Assembly: GCA_963715405.1 (NCBI GenBank)
Contig: OY970239.1
Location: forward strand, 310,001 to 374,000
Reading direction: 5' to 3'
Length of the DNA stretch: 64,000 bases
Origin: JALZKA01 sp963715405
Lineage (GTDB): Bacteria > Actinomycetota > Thermoleophilia > Solirubrobacterales > 70-9
Shown: positions 43,253-50,709 of the stretch, piece by piece
Layout: every line of letters starts with the position of its first letter
Numbering within the stretch: position 1 is the first letter of the stretch
Position numbers and translations under genes: made by a program
Notes under the pieces: generated by a model
The model's database searches: none
Told to the model about the DNA's origin: nothing
What the model saw: only the letters and a program-made list of their open reading frames with translations

Positions 43253-44057
43253 CGCCGATCAGCAGCGCGAGCTGCCTCGATTGGGCGACGAGGGTTCCGT
43301 CCGGCGTCCAGAGCTCGCCGTCCTCGTCGAAGAAGCCGTCTCGCACCATGCGGCTGCGGAAGCGGCCGAGGAGAAGGGAGTCTTGGAGGGGGAGGGGCGA
43401 GCGGAAGTGGACCGTCAGGTCGATCGTCGGCGCCGGTGCGAACTCGGTAAGCCGCGGCCATGGGGCGGGAAACCAGGCGTCGGTGATGACAGCGATGCTG
43501 AGCGCGTCGATCTGCCGCTCCTCCACCAGGCCGATCCAGCCGCCAACCTCGCCTCGCTCGGCGCCCTCAAACGGCAACTCGCCGAAGCGCCGCTGCATGG
43601 AGAGGCGCTGCGTGAAATCCGGTGCGGGGCGGCGCCCCGCGCTGTCGATCGGCTCGCGGCCCTCGGGCGCCCCAACGACGGGCATCGGTTCGTCAGGGAG
43701 AAGCGGGCCTTCCCAGGGCGTTGAGTACGCCCCCAGCGCCAGACCGATGAGCTTGCCGTCTTGCAGGAGGCGGCCCGAAACCGTGGTAAGCGAGCGGCCG
43801 GCGCGCTCGACGGTGGCCTCGACCTTGACGGGCCCAACAACGGGAGGGCGCAGGAAGTGCATCGTCGCGGAGCGGGCGGTTCGGCCGGAATCCGCGACGG
43901 CCTCCTCGAAGGCTCGGAGGACGAGCGCCATGACGTAGCCCCCCAGGGGCCCGCGCGGCGTGGCCCAGCCGTCGGCGATTGCGCCCTCCCACTCGCCGTC
44001 GGCGACTGGTGTGAGCGCCGTGTCGTCGTCGAAGGAGGAAGCCACGAGGCGCGGCAC
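43218..44057 (-). CDS. Thioesterase-family protein
   Basis: About 279 residues. The best start is the GTG at 44057 (MPRLVASSFDDDT); the longer open frame runs into the glutaredoxin gene. The central part LGGYVMALVLRAFEEAV and FLRPPVVGPVKVEATVERAGRS is the hot-dog motif of acyl-CoA thioesterases (TesB-like, double hot-dog length), and the second half has FRSPLPLQDSLLLGRFRSRMVRDGFFDEDGELW. Likely hydrolyses an acyl-CoA. The last 35 nt overlap the convergent ABC-F gene; the proline run at the C-terminus reflects that. Confidence 0.75.
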   Translation of the reverse strand: MPRLVASSFDDDTALTPVADGEWEGAIADGWATPRGPLGGYVMALVLRAFEEAVADSGRTARSATMHFLRPPVVGPVKVEATVERAGRSLTTVSGRLLQDGKLIGLALGAYSTPWEGPLLPDEPMPVVGAPEGREPIDSAGRRPAPDFTQRLSMQRRFGELPFEGAERGEVGGWIGLVEERQIDALSIAVITDAWFPAPWPRLTEFAPAPTIDLTVHFRSPLPLQDSLLLGRFRSRMVRDGFFDEDGELWTPDGTLVAQSRQLALLIGAKAPPPPPSAR

Positions 44058-44097
44058 GTTATCCGCGTCCGGCTTGGTCGTGTGTGACGCGCCAGCT

Positions 44098-44499
44098 CTA
44101 GCCGAGCTGCATCGGCGGGCTCGTCTGCGACCCGCCGGGAAGGATGCGCTCCGCCTCGGGGATCTCGGCGTCCGTGTCGTCGACGCCGAGCAGTTCAGCG
44201 AGCTCGCCCGAATCGAGCATCTCCTCGACGATGTCGCAGCCGCCGACCAGCTCTCCCTTGGCGTAGAGCTGCGGGAACGTCGGCCAATCGGAGAGTTCCT
44301 GCGTGACCTCGCGAAGCGGTTGAAGCGCGGGCAACACGTCGATCGCGCCGTACTCGACGCCAAGCGCCTCGAGGACCTGAACGACGCGCATCGAAAAGCC
44401 GCAGCGCGGTGCATCGGGCGTCCCCTTCATGAAGAGAAGGACGGGATTGTCGGCGAGGATCTGGGAGACCTGTGCCTTGAGTTCCGGATCAGCAGCCAT
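44098..44499 (-). CDS. grxD: CGFS-type monothiol glutaredoxin
   Basis: 133 residues. Active site Cys33 in RCGFSMRVV, preceded by LLFMKGTPDAP, and WPTFPQLYAKGELVGGCDIVEEMLDSGEL, all classical for Grx4/GrxD Fe-S glutaredoxins. The protein is longer than usual by an acidic C-terminal tail (EAERILPGGSQ). The ATG 44499 is chosen by domain start. It follows the bolA gene by 4 nt; Grx4-BolA complexes handle [2Fe-2S] clusters. Confidence 0.93.
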   Translation of the reverse strand: MAADPELKAQVSQILADNPVLLFMKGTPDAPRCGFSMRVVQVLEALGVEYGAIDVLPALQPLREVTQELSDWPTFPQLYAKGELVGGCDIVEEMLDSGELAELLGVDDTDAEIPEAERILPGGSQTSPPMQLG

Positions 44500-44503
44500 G
44501 AGC

Positions 44504-44734
44504 TCAGGGTACCGACGTCTCGATCGAGAGCGCGTGGATCGTGCCATCGTCGAAGCGCAAGCGCACCGCGGCGCGCACCATCCGGTGTTGGTCGATGCGG
44601 CTCACTCCCTCGAACTCCGCCGAGCGCACCACCGCGCGTAGGTGGTCGCCGCCGCCTTCGTCGCGCACTTCGACCTCGGCGCCCGGCAGTGCCGCGCGGA
44701 TCATCTCTTCGAGCTCTTTGAGATCCGCAGGCAT
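44504..44734 (-). CDS. BolA family protein
   Basis: 76 residues with the BolA pattern: LEEMIRAALPGAEVEVRDEGGGDHLRAVVRSAEFEGVSRIDQHRMVRAAV, where the helix-turn-helix-like H and the conserved His-rich segment are visible. It works with the downstream glutaredoxin. Its start overlaps the ferredoxin reductase stop. Confidence 0.9.
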   Translation of the reverse strand: MPADLKELEEMIRAALPGAEVEVRDEGGGDHLRAVVRSAEFEGVSRIDQHRMVRAAVRLRFDDGTIHALSIETSVP

Positions 44735-46146
44735 CAGGCCTCCGCGCCCGCACTTGCCGCCTCGAGCATCTCCTCCACTGAGCAGAACTTGACTCTCGGC
44801 CGGCCAAGTGGCTCGCCGCGGCCGACCTCGGCTTCGTCGATCGCCTGCCAGCCCTGAAAGCTCACCGCGTCGGGCGCCTTCTCGGCCACCATCTCGGCGG
44901 CGGCCTCTGCTGACGCCTCGCCCTCGGGCTCGAACACACGGCCCGCCGCGACGTCTTCGAGCAGGGCGGTCACGGTGTCGAGCGCGTCCTTCTTGTTCGT
45001 GCCGATGACCCCGCTGGGGCCGCGCTTGATCCAGCCCACGACGTAGGCGCCGGGCACCTGCTCGCCCGTTTCGGGATCGGTTACCCGGCCGCGCTCGTTG
45101 GGGATGACGCCCCCCCGCTCGTCGAATGGCAAGCCCTGGATCCCCTCGCCCTTGTATCCGATCGAGCGCAGGACGAGCCCAGCCTCGATCTCCTCTCGCT
45201 CCCCGGTGTCAACGGCGCGGACCGTGCCGTTCTCGTCGCGCTGGAGCTCGTTGCGCCCGACCACGATCGACTCGACCTTGCCGTCCCCCTTGATCTCAAC
45301 GGGTGAGGCGAGGAAGCGGAGCACGATCCGCCTGCGCTTTCCCTCGGGCTCGCGGCTTGCAAACCCGGTGAGGATCTCAACGTTTCGCTTGTTCGTCGGC
45401 TCCGCGTCGCCGGAGTCGACCCACTGCCGGCTCAACTCGTCGAGCTCGACCTCAGCCTGGTCGATCACGATGTCGGCATCCACCATTTCGCCGAGCTCGC
45501 GGACCTCGGGATTGGTGAACGCTGCCTGCGCGGGGCCGCGGCGGCCCACGACGACGATCTCCTCTACGCCGGATTCTGCGAGGGCCTCGATCGCATGATC
45601 GGCGGTGTCGGTCTCCTCGAGCTCGGCGCGCGTAAGCGCAAGCATCCGGGCCACGTCTGCCGCGACGTTCCCGTTCCCGATCACGACCACGCGCGGAGTC
45701 GAGAGGTCAAACTCGCGGTCGGCGAAGTCGGGATGAGCGTTGTACCAGGCGACGAACTCGGTGGCGGCGTGGCTGCCGGGAAGGTCCTCGCCCTCGATCC
45801 CGAGCGAGCGATCCGTCGCCGACCCGTAGGCGCAGATCACCGCCTGGTAGTGGTGGCGCAGGTCCTCGAAGGTCACGTCTGAGCCCACGTGGACGTTGCC
45901 GAAGAATCGAAAGCCCTCGCGCGCGGCCGTCTTCTCATAGACGCGGATGACCGACTTGATCTTGGGATGGTCCGGGGCCACTCCGGCGCGCACGAGCCCG
46001 AATGGGGTCGGCAGGCGGTCGAACATGTCCACTTCAACGGCGACATCCTCTTGTTTCAAGAGGTGCTCGGCGGCGTAGAAGCCCGCGGGGCCCGAGCCGA
46101 CGATGGCAACCCGTAGCGGGTTGCCGGCTGTGCCGACGTCAGGCAT
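44734..46146 (-). CDS. Ferredoxin/flavodoxin-NADP+ reductase (adrenodoxin reductase type)
   Basis: 470 residues of the FprA type. FAD-binding AIVGSGPAGFYAAEHLLKQ (about 14-32), DRLPTPFGLVRAGVAPDHPKIK and a second dinucleotide-binding GNGNVAADVARML, then GWIKRGPSGVIGTNKKDA near the C-terminus. It transfers electrons from NADPH to a ferredoxin, which could feed Fe-S biogenesis or heme enzymes. It lies 3 nt downstream of hemQ and overlaps bolA, forming hemQ-fprA-bolA-grxD. Confidence 0.93.
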   Translation of the reverse strand: MPDVGTAGNPLRVAIVGSGPAGFYAAEHLLKQEDVAVEVDMFDRLPTPFGLVRAGVAPDHPKIKSVIRVYEKTAAREGFRFFGNVHVGSDVTFEDLRHHYQAVICAYGSATDRSLGIEGEDLPGSHAATEFVAWYNAHPDFADREFDLSTPRVVVIGNGNVAADVARMLALTRAELEETDTADHAIEALAESGVEEIVVVGRRGPAQAAFTNPEVRELGEMVDADIVIDQAEVELDELSRQWVDSGDAEPTNKRNVEILTGFASREPEGKRRRIVLRFLASPVEIKGDGKVESIVVGRNELQRDENGTVRAVDTGEREEIEAGLVLRSIGYKGEGIQGLPFDERGGVIPNERGRVTDPETGEQVPGAYVVGWIKRGPSGVIGTNKKDALDTVTALLEDVAAGRVFEPEGEASAEAAAEMVAEKAPDAVSFQGWQAIDEAEVGRGEPLGRPRVKFCSVEEMLEAASAGAEA

Positions 46147-46149
46147 GAG

Positions 46150-46851
46150 TCAGGTGAGCGCGCCCGCGTGAGCGGAGGCGGCGGTGCCGTCGAGAGCGTC
46201 GAGCGCTCGCGAGACTGACATCGCGACGCAGGTGAAGATGGGGGTGTCGCGAAGCGTGTACGCGCTCGACTCGGACGCTCGCAGCTCCTGGACGAGGTCG
46301 AGGAAGCGATGGGGCTCGTCCGTTTCGAACGAGACCACGAACTCCTGGTCGTCGATCCCGAACGAGTAGGCGGTGTTGATCGCGATGTCGGGATAGGTCC
46401 GCCCGATCGCGATGTGGTCGGCCATGATGCGCCGCCGCTCCTCCAGGGGCAGCTGGTACCACTCGCGCTTCTTGTCCAGCGGGTAGACGAAGAGGTACTT
46501 CCGCTCCGACTGGCAGATCTCAGGCCTCACGGACGCGTCTGAGTACGGCGAGGGCTTGGTCATCGCGAGAAAGGAGTGCGGGGTCGCCATCCACTTCGCA
46601 AGCCCGGACTGAGCCAAGACGACGTGGAACGTATGAATGTCGTCGAGCACCGGGCTTTGGGAGAGCAGCATGAGATCGACGTCGCCGCGCGTGCCGACGG
46701 TGGAATACGCCCGCAGCGAGCGGTCCTCTCCAAAGTCCTCGCACGCGGCTAGAAACTCGGCCTTGTCCTGTGCCCGCTCATCGGCATCGCGGCGATGCCA
46801 TGCGGGGTCCAGCTTGAAGAACGTGAACTTGGCGAATGTGCGCTCGGCCAC
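46150..46851 (-). CDS. hemQ: Coproheme decarboxylase (chlorite-dismutase family)
   Basis: 233 residues starting at GTG. Performs the last step of the Gram-positive heme pathway, decarboxylating coproheme to heme b. Family features: ERKYLFVYPLDKKREWYQLPLEERRRIMADHIAIGRTYPDI, with the Tyr of EWYQLP, a catalytic Tyr, and the His of MADHIAIG, the proximal ligand, and INTAYSFGIDDQEFVVSFETDEP. Divergent from the glycosyltransferase gene; possibly leaderless. Confidence 0.92.
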   Translation of the reverse strand: MAERTFAKFTFFKLDPAWHRRDADERAQDKAEFLAACEDFGEDRSLRAYSTVGTRGDVDLMLLSQSPVLDDIHTFHVVLAQSGLAKWMATPHSFLAMTKPSPYSDASVRPEICQSERKYLFVYPLDKKREWYQLPLEERRRIMADHIAIGRTYPDIAINTAYSFGIDDQEFVVSFETDEPHRFLDLVQELRASESSAYTLRDTPIFTCVAMSVSRALDALDGTAASAHAGALT

Positions 46852-46868
46852 GGCTATTTAGGCTAGCC

Positions 46869-46881
46869 AGCTTCAGAAGCT
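46869..46881. promoter_or_regulatory. Short palindrome between hemQ and glycosyltransferase gene
   Basis: AGCTT-CAG-AAGCT (46869-46881) in the 52-nt divergent intergenic region, a possible operator for one or both genes. Confidence 0.3.
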
Positions 46882-46903
46882 CCGCTACCTTGCGAACGGC
46901 GCC

Positions 46904-49267
46904 ATGCGAGTCGCCGTCGTAAGCCCTTACTCCTGGAGCTATCCGGGAGGCGTGAACCGGCACGTCGAGTCGCTCTCGCAAGCACTGGCGGAGCGCGGGC
47001 ACGACGTCGCGATCATGGCCCCATTCGATCCGCCCGACCGGATCACTCGTCTCACTCACAGTTCCGAGCCTCGAATCACCGCGTTGCCGGACCACGTTTG
47101 CGACCTGGGACGAACGATCGGCATAGGCATGAACGGCTCCATTTCGAACCTCTCGACTTTTCCAGAAGGCGTCTCAGCCCTCCGGCGAAGCCTCTCCGCG
47201 TTTGCGCCTCAGGTCGTCCACGTCCACGAGCCCGTCGCCCCGGTCATCGGCTGGGACGCCTGCTCGTGGCGCGGCGCCCCGGTTGTCGGAACGTTTCACG
47301 CCTACTCGACCAGGCCCTGGCCCAATCACGCCGCGACTGCGATCGGAGCACGGCGCAAGTTCAACCAGTTGCACGAGCGGATCGCCGTTTCGAAAGCCGC
47401 ACGCTGGACGGGAGAGCGGTGGTTTGGCGGCGAGTACGAGGTGATTCCGAACGGCGTCGAGCTCCAGTCGCCTCCGGCCGGCCCGGCGCCGGCATCTCAT
47501 GAGCTCCGGGTGCTCTTCGTCGGCCGCGCGGAGGAGCGCAAGGGCCTACCGGTGCTGCTCGGCGCATTCGAGGCCTTGATCGAGCACGTTCCCGCGCGCC
47601 TTACTGTCGTCGGTCCTACCCAGGACGACGTTGCGAGACACCTGAACGATCCAGCCGCGGCGCGCCGCATCGACGCGGTCGGCCGAGTCGGCCACGACGA
47701 GCTTTGGCGCCGCCTGCGCGCCGCCGACGTCTTGTGCGCCCCGTCGCTCTCGGGCGAGAGCTTCGGGATGATCCTCACGGAAGCCTTCGCCGCAGGCACG
47801 CCCGTAATCGCTTCCGCGATCGCGGGCTATGCGGAGGTGGTAAGCGATGGCGTCGACGGCGTCTTGGTCCCGCCCGGCGAGCCCCAGCGCCTGGCCGAAG
47901 AGCTCCAGGCTCTCTACTACGAGCCAGAGCGGGGATGTGCAATGGGCGAAGCGGCTCGCGAGTCCGCGCGGCGCTACGCGTGGCCCGAGGTCGCGGCGCG
48001 CGTTGAGAGCGTCTATGAGCGAGCCGTGAAGGCCTTCGCGCTCGGCGAAAGTAGGAAAACCCGCCATATGCATGGGAATTCCTACCCTCGGCACGGTGCG
48101 ATAGCGGCAGCGTGCCGCAAGGTGGGCTTCGCGCCCATCGATGGCTCTCCGCGTCGGCCGGCCGCCAAGATGCCGCCACCCGCCAAGGAACCCCCGCCAT
48201 ATGGCGGGCACGGGCGCGCCGCCCGTCGTGCCGGCCTTGCCCTGGCTGGCCTCGCGGGCGCCGGACTGACGTACCTGGCGGCTTCCCGCATCGGCTTCGA
48301 CAACGTGGTCGAGTCCATTGTGCGCTCAGACCTCAGCTGGGTGGTCGCCGCGACCGCGGTGATGATCGCTTCACTCTTCCTGCGGGCCGAGTCCTGGTTC
48401 GCGATCGCGCGCTCGGCTTTGCCGAACGCTTTGCTTCGCCGCCGCGACGTCACCTCGGCGACGATGATCGGCGTCCTCATGTCGGCGACCCTGCCGGCCC
48501 GCCTCGGCGAGCCCGCCCGCGGGCTCGTACTGGCCCGGCGGATCGGCCGGATGCGTGAGACGTTTCCCGTTCTCCTGGGCACGCTGGTCTCGCAAACGGT
48601 GCTCAACCTCGTTGCCCTGGCGATCCTCGGCGCGATCATCATCGGTTCGACCGACCTGTTCGCCGAGAGGACCGAGCAGCTTTTCCTGATCAGCGCCGCC
48701 CCCATCCTGATTCTGGTCGCGGTGCTCTTCGTGCCCGTGCTGGCTCGCGGCACCGGGTCGGGGCTGGTGGCGCGTGGAGTAGCGATCATGCGCGGCGCGC
48801 TCGTCAAGGTCAGATCAGGCCTAGTGGTCTTCCGCGACCCGCGCAACGGACCGGTCGCCGCGATGGCACAGCTAGGGGCGTGGGCGCTTCAGCTTTTCTC
48901 GTGCCTCGTTCTCTTCAGCGCGCTCGGCCTCGACGACCAGCCCGGGATTGGAATCGGTGCCGCGGCAGCGGTGCTCTTCGCGGTGAACGTCACCGCGGTG
49001 GTGCCGGCAACGCCCTCAAACGTCGGGGTCTTCCAACTCGCCGTCATCAGCGTGCTGACGACGGGCTTTGGCGTGAGCGCGGCCGACGCGCTGGCCTACG
49101 GCGTGATCCTCCAGGCGGTCGAGATCGCGACCGCGGTCGCGCTCGGCCTGCCGGCGCTCGTCCGCGAAGGCGTCACGTGGTCGGACATGCGTATGCGAGC
49201 GCTTCAGAGCGCGCCGGTACGCCTCACGCCTCGTATCGAGCCCGGCGCGACGGAGTCCCCGCGCTGA
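46904..49267 (+). CDS. Fusion of a GT4 glycosyltransferase and a flippase-like membrane domain
   Basis: 787 residues. Residues 1-378 are a PimA-like GT4 glycosyltransferase (SPYSWSYPGGVNRHVESLSQALAERGHDV, VPNGVEL-like VIPNGVEL, LFVGRAEERKGLPVLLGAFEAL, SLSGESFGMILTEAFAAGTPVIAS, the nucleotide-sugar site). Residues about 445-770 are a membrane domain of the lysylphosphatidylglycerol-synthase/YbhN type (SATLPARLGEPARGLVLARRIGR, ATPSNVGVFQLAVISVLT). The linker (383-440) is basic and proline-rich and is encoded by the hairpin-rich DNA at 48051-48208. The protein could make and flip a glycolipid, but this fusion is unusual. A single complete frame is open throughout. Confidence 0.88.
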   Translation: MRVAVVSPYSWSYPGGVNRHVESLSQALAERGHDVAIMAPFDPPDRITRLTHSSEPRITALPDHVCDLGRTIGIGMNGSISNLSTFPEGVSALRRSLSAFAPQVVHVHEPVAPVIGWDACSWRGAPVVGTFHAYSTRPWPNHAATAIGARRKFNQLHERIAVSKAARWTGERWFGGEYEVIPNGVELQSPPAGPAPASHELRVLFVGRAEERKGLPVLLGAFEALIEHVPARLTVVGPTQDDVARHLNDPAAARRIDAVGRVGHDELWRRLRAADVLCAPSLSGESFGMILTEAFAAGTPVIASAIAGYAEVVSDGVDGVLVPPGEPQRLAEELQALYYEPERGCAMGEAARESARRYAWPEVAARVESVYERAVKAFALGESRKTRHMHGNSYPRHGAIAAACRKVGFAPIDGSPRRPAAKMPPPAKEPPPYGGHGRAARRAGLALAGLAGAGLTYLAASRIGFDNVVESIVRSDLSWVVAATAVMIASLFLRAESWFAIARSALPNALLRRRDVTSATMIGVLMSATLPARLGEPARGLVLARRIGRMRETFPVLLGTLVSQTVLNLVALAILGAIIIGSTDLFAERTEQLFLISAAPILILVAVLFVPVLARGTGSGLVARGVAIMRGALVKVRSGLVVFRDPRNGPVAAMAQLGAWALQLFSCLVLFSALGLDDQPGIGIGAAAAVLFAVNVTAVVPATPSNVGVFQLAVISVLTTGFGVSAADALAYGVILQAVEIATAVALGLPALVREGVTWSDMRMRALQSAPVRLTPRIEPGATESPR
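48051..48208. repeat. Hairpin-rich repeat DNA coding for the glycosyltransferase-flippase linker
   Basis: Three perfect inverted repeats plus a fourth hairpin within ~160 nt: GTAGGAA / TTCCTAC (48051-48057, 48079-48085), CGGCACG / CGTGCCG (48089-48095, 48111-48117), TGGGC / GCCCA around 48123-48138, and the 16-bp perfect palindrome CCCGCCATATGGCGGG (48193-48208). The first and last both carry CCCGCCATATG. This density is unusual for a coding region. Confidence 0.6.
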
Positions 49268-49270
49268 TCC

Positions 49271-50491
49271 TCAGGCTTTCGGCCGCTCGAAGGCGCCCAT
49301 GTCACGGCGCTTTCCGGACTCGCCGTCGCCGTCGGTGACCCGCGGGTTGCCGTCGAGATCGACCTGCGATTCGTCCTTTGCCGGCAGTCCGGGCGAGCCT
49401 TGGTCGATCAGGGGCGACGTCGGCCGGAGGTGAAAGTCGCCCGCTTCGGAGTTGACAAAGCGAGGGTTCACGTTCAGGTTGCCGGGCCCCACGTCCACCG
49501 AGCCCGGGCCTTCCTCGGATACCTTGGTCGGGTCGAAGACGGTGTAGGAGACGCTGATGTCTGCGTCGCTGTCGCAAGACGGTGGGCACGGGCCCGGTTC
49601 ATCGATGCCGCTTCTCAGGAAGTCTGACTCGAAGCCGCGAAGGATTGAGTTCTCGAGGGTCACTGATGCGTCGCCGCCGAGGAAGCCGTCCGATGCTGTC
49701 GAGTGGACTCCGACAGCCCCGGCCGGCGCTCCGGATACCGCGGTGACGTGCCGGGCAACGAGCGTTGCGCTGCCGATGGACCCGCTGGCGCTGAGGGCGG
49801 TGCCGCCGTTGGGCAGTTCGATCGTCGCCTGATCGACCGTGCCACCCACGATGCCGAACTCGCCGGCGACGACCCTGGTGCGGTGCACGCTCGATCCGAA
49901 CAAGGCGCTCACGCCGAGGCCACCCTGCGCTGACACCTCCCTTATCGTCCCGCCGAAGCTTCCTACCGCCGTCGAGCCCGAATCGAGGGGCAGCTCAACG
50001 GTGCTCTTCGAGAGCGTGCTGCCCTGAGTGAACACACCCGTCTGAGGATCGGCACTGGATCCGGTCACCCGGATGTGTGAGGCATTGCCGCTGGTGCCGA
50101 GCCCGGTTACGTTCGTGCCGGATCCCAGCCTCACACCGAGCTTTGAGACCCGCGAACCAGCATCGAGCAACCCGAGGACGGTGTCCGTGTCACCGTTGCT
50201 CGAGCGGAAGAGGACGGTGTCCTCTGCGCCCGCGCCGATCACCCGGACAGGGTTGCCGGACTCAGCCGAGTACGGGCCCTGGCCGAACTCGCGCGGCCCG
50301 AGGACGACGCGGTCACGCCCGGGCCCGTTGGCGGCAGCGGCGTTGAACGCCTGCTGCACGCCGGGCCGGTTGGTCCCGTCGCACGAAGGCGCCTTGACGC
50401 AGAACGTGTCGGCCCGAGCGTCGCCCGCTGCCAGCAGCATGATCACGACCGCCAAGCCGCCTCTCACCCCTCGCCTCACCGCATGAACCAT
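49271..50491 (-). CDS. Secreted protein with predicted beta-helix
   Basis: 406 residues. Signal peptide at 1-25 (VRRGVRGGLAVVIMLLAAGDARA), then an N-terminal part of the type seen in choice-of-anchor and right-handed beta-helix proteins (AFNAAAANGPGRDRVVLGPREF), with repeated short strands rich in Gly/Ser/Val/Thr, and a C-terminal EAGDFHLRPTSPLIDQGSPG that is common in secreted beta-helix proteins. The ATG at 50491 is used because it fits the signal peptide. Substrate or ligand unknown. Confidence 0.75.
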   Translation of the reverse strand: MVHAVRRGVRGGLAVVIMLLAAGDARADTFCVKAPSCDGTNRPGVQQAFNAAAANGPGRDRVVLGPREFGQGPYSAESGNPVRVIGAGAEDTVLFRSSNGDTDTVLGLLDAGSRVSKLGVRLGSGTNVTGLGTSGNASHIRVTGSSADPQTGVFTQGSTLSKSTVELPLDSGSTAVGSFGGTIREVSAQGGLGVSALFGSSVHRTRVVAGEFGIVGGTVDQATIELPNGGTALSASGSIGSATLVARHVTAVSGAPAGAVGVHSTASDGFLGGDASVTLENSILRGFESDFLRSGIDEPGPCPPSCDSDADISVSYTVFDPTKVSEEGPGSVDVGPGNLNVNPRFVNSEAGDFHLRPTSPLIDQGSPGLPAKDESQVDLDGNPRVTDGDGESGKRRDMGAFERPKA

Positions 50492-50536
50492 AAACCGTCC
50501 GCTCGTCCCTGTCCACCGTTCTCTATCCTCAAACGG

Positions 50537-50630
50537 CCATCGAGAGCGGCTGAGGGGCCTGGCCCGACGACGCCGCAGCAACCCGAACGTGGTGATCCAC
50601 GGGGCAGGGTGCTACCGCCGGGAGCGATGG
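50537..50630 (+). promoter_or_regulatory. SAM-I riboswitch upstream of metH
   Basis: Matches the SAM-I (S-box) core: P1 arms CCATCG (50537-50542) and CGATGG (50625-50630), followed by AGAGCGGCTGAGGG, CTGGCCCGACGACGC, CAGCAACC and GGGTGCTACCGCC. It is in sense with metH (ATG 50710). Between the aptamer and the start lies a GCACC-TAAA-GGTGC hairpin (about 50684-50697) that may be part of the expression platform. SAM binding would be expected to switch off methionine synthase. Confidence 0.85.
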
Positions 50631-50709
50631 AAACAGCGTCAAACGAGCAGACAAATACATAACGACACTCATGCCACTTTCGCACCTAAAGGTGCTCACC
50701 CGATAACTC

